This document shows positions 38,202-50,800 of a stretch of 64,000 nucleotides of DNA, in pieces; position 1 is the stretch's first letter, and every line of letters starts with the position of its first letter. The DNA is from Hypericum androsaemum. Its lineage: Eukaryota > Streptophyta > Magnoliopsida > Malpighiales > Hypericaceae. The translations under genes and the position numbers were made by a program. The notes under the pieces are model-generated. The model was not told the origin of the DNA. It saw only the letters and a program-made list of their open reading frames with translations, and ran no database searches. The stretch spans positions 15,062,671-15,126,670 of the forward strand of contig OZ023183.1 in the NCBI GenBank assembly GCA_963995505.1, read 5' to 3'.

Positions 38202-40029
38202 TGTAAAATTCGGTATTTAGATATGAGACTTAATAAACTAAGTGATCAAATAAACTCAAATAGTGACTCATTTGTAATTGGCCATCCACTCTTACTTAAC
38301 TACTCCGTAAATTAATCCATTATCGATAACACCGAAGAGAACCTTAAGAGAGAGAGAGAGAGAAATAAAGCCCTATGGTTATTCTTCTAAGTAGAGTAGA
38401 AACGGAAATCCCATGTGGGACTTATTGAGTTATAGCAGAGATGATGAACCACACTTATTTAATGTCGTTGGAATCATCGAGAATGTTATCTCCTTCGACA
38501 TTGCATCCAAAAGTCAAGGGCGATTGTCTTGGTAGTCATGAGAAGTTAAATACGAAAGTAAATAGAGATTTACATGCTTCATTGAGGTAAGTTGTTCTTG
38601 CTTTCAATTCGAGATGCTTTTAGTTTAAATCTGATTTTACATTCGGGTCGAGCAATTAAAAGAATCTATTTTGACGTTCATTGATTGTTATTAAGTGACT
38701 TGTGCGATGATGATTTATTGATTCGAGGGTGTGTTGCTTTTATGGTGTTGCCCTAGTTTTGATTATTAAACTAATTGATTTCAATGTGCGATGAGTTAGT
38801 TATTCTAGGTTCCACTGTGCACTTATTCTTGGTTCTACCGAGCTGGTGGTTTGATTCTGATTCGTACAATTGATTATTGAATTGTTTGGAGATCTAATTA
38901 AACGGATAAGAATAGGGAGATTGAGTACTGGCTATGTGCATGGTATTTTCATGGCTGGATGGATGGAATGATCTTGTTAAATAGTTTGATGACTTGAATT
39001 TCTGCGTACGGATTGCTTTTGTCATGTTCAGGTCATTAATTTATTAATTCAATTGTGCATTGAACCGGTGGTTTTGGATGTTCAGAAGTTTTGGTACTGT
39101 ATTGCACGGCGATCCTGTTCTGCACTGCGGTCTTGTTCTGTATTGAGATTCTGAGTTCATGTTGTGTTCGGTATTATTGTTGGATTGCGAGATTCCGGGA
39201 TTGTGTTCTACATATAGTTCTGTTCCGTGGATTATTTTCTGTCCCGTCTGAATCATGTAGGTCCTAGTGAGGTTATTAATAGGTCTGGACCCCATAACGG
39301 TGGGGGGGTTAATGCACCAGGGGTTAATGCACCAGGACCCTACCATTGGGGGTGATATGATGGTCCCGATAACGGCGAGGGTTACGCGCCAGGACCCTGT
39401 CATTGGGGGTGAAAGAAACAATGACATAGCCTCATTAGGAGGGCTCCGGAGTTCCTGTCTTCATTCATCGTTAGTAACTGCATATATAGTTGTGTCTTGT
39501 CATGGTTGCTCTTTATATCATAATTGTCTCTTTGTTATTCATGAGTAGCGATTGCTTTGTGTTGTCGTGGTTGTTTATTGTATTGTAAAGACTGACATGT
39601 TTGAGGATTAATTGGTTGTGTTCGGTTCGGTGTGTTTACTGTTAAAAGATGATATTTGAACTAAGAATATGGTTTTTTTTTTGAAAATGCTTGGACCTGG
39701 TCTTGGGTTGAAAGTACGGGCAACTTACTGAGTAGCGAAACTCGTCCAAATTCGCAATGTGGTTTTTCAGGAAATATTGAAGATTCTTTGGGTTAAATGT
39801 TGAGGACAATTGTAGTTATTTAATTCGGTTGTACATTCAAAGATTGGTTGAGTTATTTTACACTTGTAAACTTCATATTCAAGATGTAAGTTTCATATTG
39901 TAAATTTTTAAGTCATTTTCAAGTAATAATATTAAGAGACGTGAAAATTTGTAAATGTTTAAAGAAAGTAATATTGAGCCTTGCGCAACTTTATTTGCGC
40001 GGCAGTTGTCCTGGTCTCGGGTCGTGACA
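38202..40029. mobile_element. Solo LTR (probably Ty3/gypsy) inside the left arm
   Basis: This 1828-bp insertion starts TGTAAAATTC, ends CGGGTCGTGACA (TG...CA) and is flanked by GTTCC (38197-38201) and TTTCC (40030-40034), a 5-bp target duplication with one change. The right arm has the uninterrupted site TTTGTTCCCTTTG (in complement, near 46495). That proves it is an insertion into an existing palindrome. The GTCGTGACA end and the repeated GGACCCTxxCATTGGGGGTG motif (about 39290-39415) are typical of long gypsy LTRs. There is no polyprotein, so it is a solo LTR or truncated. Open frames inside are chance. Confidence 0.82.
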
Positions 40030-40189
40030 TTTCCCTTTGTATATTTGGTTTTAAAGTCGGAGTCAACTACAGCTTTATTGAAGGTATGTTTGTCTGATAT
40101 TTTGGTTTGTACCTAATTGTATGTAAGGTATGTTTGTCTTATTTGTTTTAAAATTTTATTTGGTTAACAGCTTTATTGAAATTGATTTT

Positions 40190-41660
40190 CACTTTCAGTG
40201 CTATCAGTTTTCAGATTTATTGATACTGGTTTTATCCCGAAGTGTTATTGCTTTTGAGCTATATTAATATTGACTTTGAGCTTTATTGAGATTGGTTTAC
40301 ACCTAAATTGATTCTGGTTTTGACCTGACTTGATATTGGTTTACAGCTTTATTGATACTGGTTTGTAGGTTAAGTGATATTGGTTTTTAACTGTATAGAT
40401 ATTGATTTTCATCTTTATTAATATTGGTTTGAAGATTTTGTGATATTGGTTTATACCTGCAGTGATATTGGTTTTAGCTTTTTAAATATTAGTTTTCCAT
40501 TTTAACAATAGTGGTTTGTAGCTTCTGTGATATTCGTTTGTAGCCTTTTTGAAATTGTTTAAATAAAAAAGTGATATTGGTTTAAATCTTATTTAGAACG
40601 AAGCATGGATGGAATAATCGATAGTCAAGATTGTCAACATGACGATTGTAATCAACAAACTGGAGGTATAATACCTTAATTGATCCTACTTTTTAGCTTA
40701 ATTATTATTGGTTTGTACGTTTGGTCTTATTGGTTTTGAACATTATTAAAATTAGTTTACAACTTTATTGATACTGGTTTGTAGCTTAAGTGATATTAGT
40801 TTTTAACTGTATAGATGTTGGTTTTCATCTTTATTAATATTGGTTAGAAAATTTTGCGATATTGGTTTATACTTGCAGTGATATTAGTTTTAGCTTTCTA
40901 ATTATTGGTTTTCTACTTTAACAATAGTAGTTTGTAGCTTCTGTGATATTTTTTTAGCCTTATTGAAATTGTTTAAATAAAAAAGTGATATTGGTTTAAA
41001 TCTTATTCAGAACGAAGCATGGATGGAATAATCGATAGTCAAGATTGTCAACAGGACTATTGTAATCAACAAACTGGAGGTATAGTAATTTAATTGATCC
41101 TAGTTTTCAGCTTAATTATTATTAGATTTGTACGTTTGGTCTTATTGGTTTTGAACATTAATAAAATTAGTTTACAACTTTATTAATACTGGTTTGTAGC
41201 TTAAGTGATATTAGTTTTTAACTGTATAGATGTTAGTTTTCATCTTTATTAATATTAGTTTGTACCTTTTGTGATATTGGTTTATACCTGCAGTGATATT
41301 AGTTTTAGCTTTATAATTATTGATTTTCCAATTTAACAATAGTGGTTTGTAGCTTCTGTGATATTCGTTTGTAGCCTTATTGAAATTGTTTAAATAAAAA
41401 AGTGATATTGGTTTAAATCTTATTCAGAACAAAGCATGGATGGAATAATCTATAGTCAAGATTGTCAACAGGACGATTGTAATCAACAAAGTGGAGGTAT
41501 AGTATTTTAATTGATCCTAGTTTTCAGCTTAATTATTATTAGATTTGTACGTTTGATCTTATTTGTTTTGAATATTATTAATATTGGTTTACAGCTTTAT
41601 TGATACTGGTTTGTAGTTTAAGTGATATTGGTTTTAAACTGTATAGATGTTGGTTTTCAT
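40190..41660 (+). repeat. ~415-bp tandem triplication containing the transposase first exon
   Basis: The exon start ATGGATGGAATAATC occurs at 40605, 41019 and 41436 (spacing 414 and 417), each followed by GACTGTAATCAACAAA-like sequence and the donor GGAG|GTAT. Each encodes MDGIIDSQDCQ...NQQTG. The sequence between is built of degenerate 22-24 bp units of the type AGTGATATTGGTTTxxA. The right arm mirrors this with minus-strand starts at 45100, 45516 and 45930. Confidence 0.88.
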
Positions 41661-43244
41661 TAATTGATATTGGTTTGCAAGAATTTATCTCGGTTTTTAT
41701 GTGCCTGTCAAGTTGCCGATGTTATACAACGAACTGCAACGGACTGTGCAGAGGAAATGGAGTCAATTGAGGATATGGAGGAAAAGGAACGGTGGGAAAA
41801 AATAGAATTTCAATCAGTGGAAGAGGTGCATGATTTTTACTATAGTTATGCACACAGAAAAGGATTCAGTGTGCGAAAAGATTATCATAAAAAGGGGAAA
41901 GTGAATGGTGAAAAGACTAAGGAGATATACTACATCAGATTACTTTGCAACAATGAGGGTCTTCGTAAGCAGTCTGATGAACCTAAACGGAAAAATGGTC
42001 GATCATATAAACGACTTGAGGAAAGAACAGATTGTGAAGCTATGATCATCATCAACTATTCACCGAAAATGTCAGTTTATTTCATAAAGGAATGGAGTGT
42101 ACATCATAACCATACTCTAATCCCCAGTCAGTTCACTTATATGTTAAGATCCAACTGAAAGATGAATTCAATTCAAGAACAAATTGCAAAAATGCATAAT
42201 GAAGCTGGCATTAAGAACAGATTTTCCTACGAGGTAATGGCAATGGCTGCTGGAGGTGTGAAAAATCTTGGTTTCCTCCCAATAGATTTGAAGAACCATT
42301 TGGGCACACAACGGCAACGGACGATGAAATTGGGTGAAGCGACAGCATTGCAAAAATATTTCAGATCTGAGGTATATAAGAATCTATCCTTTTTTTATGA
42401 GATTGAAGTTGATAGTGACGAACAGATAGCAAATATATTCTAGGCTGACAATAGGATGCGGATGGACTACAAGCTCTTCGGCGATGTAATTGCATTTGAC
42501 ACAACTTACAGAATAAATAAGGATTACCGTCCATTAGGTATACTTCGAATCTAATTCTTACTATTAGTTTGACAATGTTTTGGTATGTGGACTTATTATT
42601 GTTATTTTGGTTCTGCAGCTCTATTTGTAGGTTTCAATCACCATCGCATGATTTGCATTTTTGGAGCAGCTCTCATGTACGACGAGATAGCTGAATCCTT
42701 TCAATGGCTGTTCCGAACATTTCTTGATTGCATGGATAACAAGGCCTCAATGACCATATTCACAGACCAAGCCAACGCCATCGGTAAGGCATTGGGCTTG
42801 GAACTTAAAGGTACATACCATGCTTTATGTACCTGGCACATACTAGAAAATGCGAAGAAAAGACTTAGTCAGCTATTCACAAACGAAGTGTCTCAAGCAT
42901 TCAAAAATCTGATATATAATGTTGACGATGAAGAAGAATTTGAGTTTTACTGGAATAAGATGATAGAAGATTGTTTCCAACCAGGAGGACACATATGGTT
43001 GAAATATATATATGATTACCGAACACAATGGTCATCAGCATGGGTTAAGAAATATTTTACTGCTGGTATGGTAACGACACAACTTGTCGAATCTTGCAAT
43101 AGTAATGTACGAGGGTACTTGCAATCCGACTACAACCTCATTGAGTTCTTCACCCATTTTAACAGCTTTGTTAATGGTAGAAGGCATGCAGAGAGGGAGG
43201 CAGATTTCGATGCCATGAATAAGTTGTCATATCCGTACTGTTGA
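40605..43244 (+). pseudogene. Truncated FAR1/MULE transposase, left-arm copy
   Basis: After the repeated first exons, an exon from about 41713 (acceptor CTGTCAAG) encodes a FAR1-type DNA-binding domain (FQSVEEVHDFYYSYAHRKGFSVRKDY ... CEAMI ... WSVHHNHTL). A MULE transposase core follows with VIAFDTTYRIN (first Asp), MTIFTDQANAIGKALG (second Asp) and LCTWHILENAKK. The frame is broken by TGA at about 42156-42158 (Arg in the other copy), by TAG after IANIF near 42441, and by an intron-like interruption at 42540-42618. The C-terminal SWIM zinc finger is absent because the gene stops at the palindrome centre. Confidence 0.85.
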
Positions 43245-43285
43245 ATCTGCCTCCCTCTGCTGACGTAACCAATGAGCTGGTACTG
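43222..43285. other. Spacer (hairpin loop) of the palindrome
   Basis: These 64 bp lie between the last base pairs of the arms. They contain GAATCTGCCTCCCTCTGC, a third partial copy of the sequence that ends the arms. This suggests that template switching or end joining created the inverted duplication here. Confidence 0.75.
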
Positions 43286-43490
43286 TATTCATGGCATCAA
43301 AATCTGCCTCCCTCTCTGCATGCCTTCTACCATTAACAAAGCTGTTAAAATGGGTGAAGAATTCAATGAGGTTGTAGTCGGATTGCAAGTACCCTCGTAC
43401 ATTACTGTTGCAAGATTCGACAAGTTGTGTCGTTACCATACCAGCAGTAAAATATTTCTTAACCCATGCTGATGACCATTGTATTCGGTA

Positions 43491-43549
<59 letters not shown>

Positions 43550-45930
43550 CAACCATATGTGTCCTCCTAGTTGGAAACAATCTTCTATCATCTTATTCCA
43601 GTAAAACTCAAATTCTTCTTCATCGTCAACATTATATATCAGATTTTTGAATGCTTGAGACACTTCATTTGTGAATAGCTGACTAAGTTTTTTCTTCGCA
43701 TTTTCTAGTATGTGCCAGGTACATAAAGCATAGTATGTACCTTTAAGTTCCAAGCCCAATGCCTTACCGATGACGTTGGCTTAGTCTGTGAATATAGTCA
43801 TTGGGGCCTTGTTATCTATGAAATCAAGGAATGTTTGGAATATCCATTGAAAGGATTCAGCTGTCTCGTCGTACATGAGAGCTGCTCAAAAAATGCAAAT
43901 CATGCGATGGTGATTGAAACCTACAAATAGAGCTCCAGAACCAAAATAACAATAATAAGTTCACATACCAAAACATTATCAAACCAATAGTAAGAATTAG
44001 ATTCGAAGTATACCTAATGGACGGTAATCCTTATTTGTTCTGTAAGTTGTGTCAAATATAATTACATCGCCGAAGAGCTTGTAGTCCATCCGCATCATAT
44101 ATTTGCTATCTGTTCGTCACTATCAACTTCAATCTCATAAAAAAAGGATGGATTCTTATATGCCTCAGATCTGAAATATTTTGGCAATGCTGTCGCTTCA
44201 CCCAATTTCATCGTCCGTTGCCGTTGTGTGCCCAAATAGTTCTTCAAATCTATTGGGAGAAAACTAAGATTTTCCACACCTCCAGCAGCCATTGCCATTA
44301 CCTCGTAGGAAAATATGTTCTTAATGCCAGCTTCATTATGCATTTTTGCAATTTGTTCTTGAATTGGATTCATCTTTCGGTTGGATCTTAACATATAAGT
44401 GAACTGACTTGAGATTAGAGGATGGTTATGATGTACACTTCATTCCTTTATAAAATAAACTGACCTTTTTGGTGAATAGTGGATGATGATCATTGCTTCA
44501 CAATCTGTTCTTTCCTCAAGTCGTTTATATGATCGACTATTTTTCCGTTTAGGTTCATCAGACTGCTTACGAAGACCCTCCTTGTTGCAAAGTAATCTGA
44601 TGTAGTATATCTCCTTAGTCTTTTCACCATTCACTTTCCCCTTTTTATGGTAATCTTTCCGCACACTGAATCATTTTCTGTGTGCATAACCATAGTAAAA
44701 ATCATGCACCTCTTCCACTGATTGAAATTCTATTTTTTCCCACCGTTCCTTTTCCTCCTTATCCTCAACTGTCTCCATTTCCTCTGCACAGTCTGTTGCA
44801 GTTCGTTGTATAACATCGGCAACTTGACAGGCACATAAAAACCGAGATTAATTCTTGCAAACCAATATCAATTAATGAAAACCAACATCTATACAATTTA
44901 AAATTAATACCACTTAAACTACAAACCAGTATCAATAAAGCTGTAAACTAATATTAATAATATTCAAAATCAATAAGACCAAACGTACAAATCTAATAAT
45001 AATTAAGCTGAAAACTAGGATCAATTAAAATACTATACCTCCACTTTGTTGATTACAATCGTCCTGTTGACAATCTTGACTATAGATTATTCCATCCATG
45101 CTTCGTTCTGAATAAGATTTAAACCAATATCACTTGTTTATTTAAACAATTTCAATGAGGCTACAAACGAATATCACAGAAGCTACAAACCACTATTGTT
45201 AAAGTGGAAAATCAATAATTATAAAGCTAAAACCAATATCACTGCAGGTATAAACCAATATCACAAAATGTACAAACCAATATTAATAAAGATGCAAACC
45301 AACATCTATACAGTTAAAAACTAATATCACTTAAGCTATAAACCAGTATCAATAAAGCTGTAAACCAATTTTATTAATGTTCAAAATCAATAAGACCAAA
45401 CGTACAAATCTAATAATAATTAAGCTGAAAACAAGGATCAATTAAATTACTATACCTCCAATTTGTTGATTACAATCGTCCTGTTGACAATCTTGACTAT
45501 CGATTATTCCATCCATGCTTCGTTCTGAATAAGATTTAAACCAATATCATTTTTTTATTTAAACAATTTCAATAAGGCTAAAAAAATATCACAGAAGCTA
45601 CAAACCACTATTGTTAAAGTAGAAAACTAATAATTAGAAAGCTAAAACCAATATCACTGCAGGTATAAACCAATATCACAAAATCTTCAAACCAATATTA
45701 ATAAAGATGAAAACCAACATCTATACAATTAAAAACCAATATCACTTAAGCTACAAACCAGTATCAATAAAACTGTAAACCAATTTTAATAATGTTCAAA
45801 GCCAATAAGACCAAACGTACAAACCAATAATAATTAAGCTGAAAACTATGATTAATTAAGGTATTATACCTCCAGTTTGTTGATTACAATCGTCATGTTA
45901 ACAATCTTGACTATCGATTATTCCATCCAT
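43286..45930 (-). pseudogene. Truncated FAR1/MULE transposase, right-arm copy
   Basis: This is the mirror copy on the minus strand: FAR1 domain pieces at 44440-44850, MLRSNRKMNPIQEQIAK... at 44095-44394, and the transposase core with the same FTD / LCTWHILENAK region at 43433-43880. It keeps the Arg codon that is a stop in the left arm. It has lost about 14 nt after IANI near 44096, carries other stops, and has a long AT repeat at 43494-43547. The truncation point matches the left arm. It is not a functional gene. Confidence 0.85.
43494..43547. repeat. (AT)27 microsatellite, right arm only
   Basis: 54 bp of alternating A and T. The left arm has only AATATATATATG at the mirror site (about 43000-43012), so the expansion happened after the duplication. 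Confidence 0.95.
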
Positions 45931-47045
45931 GCTTCGTTCTAAATAAGATTTAAACCAATATCACTTTTTTATTTAAACAATTTCAAAAAGGCTACAAACG
46001 AATATCACAGAAGCTACAAACCACTATTGTTAAAGTGGAAAACCAATATTTAAAAAGCTAAAACCAATATCACTGCAGGTATAAACCAATATCACAAAAT
46101 CTTCAAACCAATATTAATAAAGATGAAAACCAACATCTATACAGTTAAAAACCAATATCACTTAACCTACAAACCAGTATCAATAAAGCTGTAAACCAAT
46201 ATCAAGTCAGGTCAAAACCAGAATCAATTCAGATGTAAACCAATCTCAATAAAGCTCAAAGTCAATATTAATATAGCTCAAAAGCAATAACACTTCGGGA
46301 TAAAACCAGTATCAATAAATCTGAAAACTAATAGCACTAAAAGTGAAAACCAATTTCAATAAAGCTGTTAACCAAATAAAGCTTTAAAACAAATAAGACA
46401 AACGTACCTTACATACAGTTAGGTACAAACCAAAATATTAGACAAACATACCTTCAATAAAGCTGTAGTTGACTCCGACTTTAAAACAAATATACAAAGG
46501 GAACAAATAAAAACGATAAAGGGTAAAACCAATATCATCGTTGAAGAGCTCCATGATTAAATACAGATCTTAACCGTCTTAAAAATCGGAGTTTATCGAA
46601 GACGAAGAAGGTTTTGTCAAAAAATAAAATACACGTACCTTCAACAGAGGAGAGAAGTGGCTGCTCAACTTTACGTACAATGCTAAAAATAGTAGAATAA
46701 TATGCTCAACTTTTTTTTCAGTAACTTTCAAAGCCCTCGAATGAATTTTTTGTTATAGAGAATTCAGTTTATTGATAAAGTGGCTGCTAGGGTTTTTGAT
46801 ATTGATATTGGTAAGGTAAAGAGTCCTTCCTTACAGAAAGTTGAAAAGTCCTCCACGTTTATTGATAGTTATTTCTACCTTTTTTGAATTTCTGTTTTAT
46901 TTTTATTCCTCATTTATGGTGAAGAGTAGTTTTCCAAAATTAGTCTTAAAGAGCTTATTAATATCTAACCTGTCACCCCATTTCGTTTAGTCCCAAACTT
47001 GGAGACTATCTTTTTCCCCGCTAATCCTTTCCCGAAAATGACGGT

Positions 47046-47863
47046 AGGACTTTTATTGATTTCCATTTGATGGACAGTGCATATTCTAAGTGGGTCCACA
47101 ATAAAATTCATGGAGATTCGCTTGGAGTAATTGGTGGATAGATTCCATTCAGAAAAAATTATTTGGTGGATAGATACAGAATCACGTGGAACCCGACCTC
47201 GAATTTTGTCCATTGACCCTTTTTCTTGAGAAAAACAATCATACAAAATTGATTTCGCCCATTGCAGATTACCAAGTGCCACAACTGGCCGCAGTGTCCT
47301 TGGTATGGGCAACTCACGCCCTTTCCCCAGAAACTGCCCACCGCGCACGTTCGTATAAAATACGACGTCGTTTTAATTTAATTAAAAAATTTGAAGTTGA
47401 TTTTCTTAAAAAGACAATTGTTAAAAGTTAGTTTAAAAGAGTTTAATCACTTTTCAATAACCCTACTCAACTCAAAGCTTAATTAATCGACTTGTCGATA
47501 ATCTTCGTGTTCATTCACCGGCTTAGTCGCTCAGTCAGTTACAAGTCAATAATAGAAAAAAAAACACAGTTTGCATTCCTTCTCAAATGAACAAAGACAA
47601 ATACAGGTTGCCTTCAACTCCTCACCATTGCAGCAGGAGTTGAGTGCAAGATTTATAATATGTTTTGGATATTCGGTGAACCCAGGAGAGGAGACAATTG
47701 TTACATGAGCTAACACAAGCAACAAATAGCAGGGAATGTACTAAAAGACCAGCAGCAGGAAATGGAAGAAAAATATATGTTAAACTTGGAAGGACCTTAG
47801 CACACACATACTGCAGCACAAACCCTAGTCGGTTCCATCACGGATCCTATTCGCTGTGTACTT
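47046..47863. other. Spacer and 3' region of the PTB-like gene
   Basis: No separate gene is seen. The part nearest 47864 should be the 3' UTR of the minus-strand gene. Confidence 0.5.
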
Positions 47864-50800
47864 TTACGAGGTTTCCCTCATCGACTGCAGCTGCGAGAAG
47901 GATATCCGTATTATTGATCCAGCTAGTGTGGTTGCATGTTTGGAGACGAGGGCTTCAGTGGCCTCCTCCTCAGTTTCAAATAGAACGTGGGCCTGCTTCT
48001 TGCCATTCATCTCGAAAAGTTTGGTGTTGGCAATGGTGCCATGTTCCTCTAGATGCTGAACTATTTCCTCTTCTGTTATGTCATGCGGTAGAGAAGAAAT
48101 GTGGATCATCTTTGTAGGTGAGCAGCAGTACCGGTAGTTCTTTGCAGCATTGCGGTTGAATCGATTGAGATTTGAGTTCGTATACTCGTGTGTGTCAGCA
48201 CCTTGAGTTATGTTCGGATACTTTGAAAAATTCACTTCCAGCCGCTTTCCAAACAGTATAGCTCCCTGATCCACACATTATAAGATATATTAGTAACTGT
48301 TGTGGCTTCTTTTTTCCCAAAGACAGAACAAATAGCTCTCCAAAGCAAATTTGCATGGCTTAAGACTTGATTGTTGGGTTCAAAAAATCAAATTATGGAA
48401 AAATATTTAATGATTGAGCCACATTCAAAATGCCAAGAGAAAAACACAAGGAAGCCAAGAAGAAAATTAGCCTTCCCACATAGAACATACAAGACAAGAC
48501 GATCAGTATCAAGCAGTTAGCAAACATGCATGACCCAAGACCAAAAGTTCGAAGTAAAACCAATTATCAATCACTCCATCGGTTAGTTTCTAGAAGAAAT
48601 AGCGATGATCGCATTGACACCCGCAGCTCAACTATCGTTCCTGAATTGATATTGGAATCAACTTTTAAGAAGCAGCAGACAACATAGCAGCGTCACCACA
48701 CACTCTTCTGGTTCCAGTAGCCATTATCGTGTCCTAAGAGAAGCTAATCTTAAACTAACCTTGAGAAAATGCACCGCTAACTCAGCTTGAAACCCATCTG
48801 CCAACTGAATGAGTGCATGATCAGGTTTGTTGTGAAGAAGCTTGATTCTCACAATGTTTCCATAGAGGGAAAATAGGTTGAAAAGTTTATCTTCATCTAC
48901 TCTCTGATACACAATTTTATGCATTAATATAAGAGGATAGGATTTACAAACACATTAAATCCAAAAGTACCACAGGGATTGCAGTTCACTAACATCAGGA
49001 TTCAAGTTGGAGGCCAAGACTGTACACCTCTCGTTTGTCCCAGTAACCCCAGGAGGCAAGCCTCCACTGAAAGCAGCAGCTATTGCAGCAGCATTGGCCA
49101 TCTAGCATCCCAGAATCATAACAAAACATATCAATTACATGCCCCAGTCAGATCGAATCACAAAAGGCATGACCATTCAGGAACGACTACAAGGAACCGA
49201 TGGTCATCGGTTGATGATGCCAAGGCAGCCATCTGTGAGGCATGCTTTGGCAGCAAAAAAAAAACAGCTGAGAGGAATTCAATACCAGAAGAAAAAGGGC
49301 AACCAAACAGAATAGCAAGAAATTTCAAAAAATAGAAACACAAAACCAATGATAGGCGTAGCTATATTTAGCACCCTTTCTACAGACACATATCACTACA
49401 CAACAAGTATAAAAAGCACAAGACATTGGATATTCCTGAAGAACTAGGTACAATACAAAGTACTTCAATTTCCATTTTCTGAAGAATGGCAAAACGACAA
49501 CAAAGCAGCATCAGTAGACATCTAGTTTTTTATCCAACCTTTGAGCTCCCACTTGAAACAATGTCATGCCTGACTCCAACAATAATTCAAAGGAGTTCAG
49601 TTATACCCTTCAATTACACAAACACAGGTGCTATGAGTTACTTCTTAGCAATAAGCTAGAGCGAAAGTTGACAGCACAAGCAACTATAACCAGTTAGTAC
49701 CTGAGCAGCCATGGGACAACAACCAGTAAACGTACCAAAAGGTCAGGCCAACAATGCTAGTCGTGCAGATGGTAATATAATACATATTACGCAGGATAAA
49801 GAGCACAAATTACATATTTCCAGGAACACCCACCTGTGGATAAGCAACTGCAACATAGAAAACCAAAAAAAAAAAAGAGGATCACCATATGCTCAGAAAT
49901 TTCATGAATACCAGAAATGGATGCCAACATCTAATCCCATTGGGTTTATAACAGTATAAAAGAGATACATACCTCCTACATCTCCATATGGAGTCTGTTT
50001 TGCCACAGAAGAGGGAAAAAAATCAATATAACTGGATTAGAATTTGATATTACCAGCTGAATAACTAAGAAGGCAAATGAACACAGAAGAAAAGAAGGAA
50101 ATGAAACTAACATGCGAAGATCTGCCTTTCTGCTCAGATGGCAGATTAGGGTTAGTAAAATCCCTGCAAGAACAACAAATCTGATGCTTAACAACAGCAT
50201 TGGAAAGATCATTAGGCCATGTAAAAGTTATGGATTGTTCACAGACCTTGATCTGTCATTATTGTAGTTCACTTGCAACTCATCCAAGCTAGATCATGCA
50301 CATGAAGTTTAGAACAATTCAGTGTAAAAGTGTCAGAAATCAATCTTAATAAAAAGAGAACACATTTTCCAAAACTGCATACATTGGGAAACGTTCTCAA
50401 ATGACTAGTCCAAATGACTGCAAATAGATAAAGACAACGTAAGCACAGCAGACACTAGATAGTACCCACTTTGAGAATTGAATATCAAGCTGACAGCAAC
50501 CATCATAAATATTGCGTCCCTGAAAACCAACAAAGAAATTCCCTTCAGAAATCAAGCATAACTGACACATTCAACAATCAACAAATCCAGAAGATGGACT
50601 TGTAGAATCATGGGATACCTGCAGAGATGTCCGGGCTGAAACTGCATTCTGTCTTGATTGGTACTGTATAAGGGCCTGGAATCCTGAGATAATAAAAAAA
50701 ATATCGCGAAAAGAAGAAGGTTCAGAAAATTACAGTTGTATACACATTTCTGCTCAAAGCAGATCATTCTGTAAAGGTAGCGAGAAGAAGATATAGAGAG

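Larger units (their letters stand above)
37650..47045. mobile_element. 9.4 kb palindrome: inverted duplication of a truncated FAR1/MULE element
   Basis: The left arm (37650-43221) and right arm (43286-47045) are reverse complements around a 64-bp spacer. Matching stretches run from the outer ends (GGGAAAGGATTAG at 37662 against its complement ending at 47033), through the gene 5' region (GGAGCTCTTCAACGATGATA), to the centre (GATGCCATGAATA / TATTCATGGCATC). Without the solo LTR in the left arm the arms are about 3.74 and 3.76 kb. By eye most rows differ at only a few positions. Each arm carries the same transposase gene, truncated at the same point. A transcript crossing the centre would fold into a very long hairpin. 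Confidence 0.92.

Noticed and set aside
39267..39548. 93-residue frame with repeated GGGGGTG motif as a gene
   Set aside because: It lies within the solo LTR and reflects its internal sequence repeats.
43227..44664. Right-arm FAR1 fragments as separate small genes
   Set aside because: They are pieces of one broken gene mirrored from the left arm.
49028..49035. Exon 12 of the PTB gene ending at GAGAG|GTGTAC
   Set aside because: Continuing to CCTGAT|GTTAGT keeps the conserved CTVLxSNLN segment and the frame, so the earlier donor-like site is not used.
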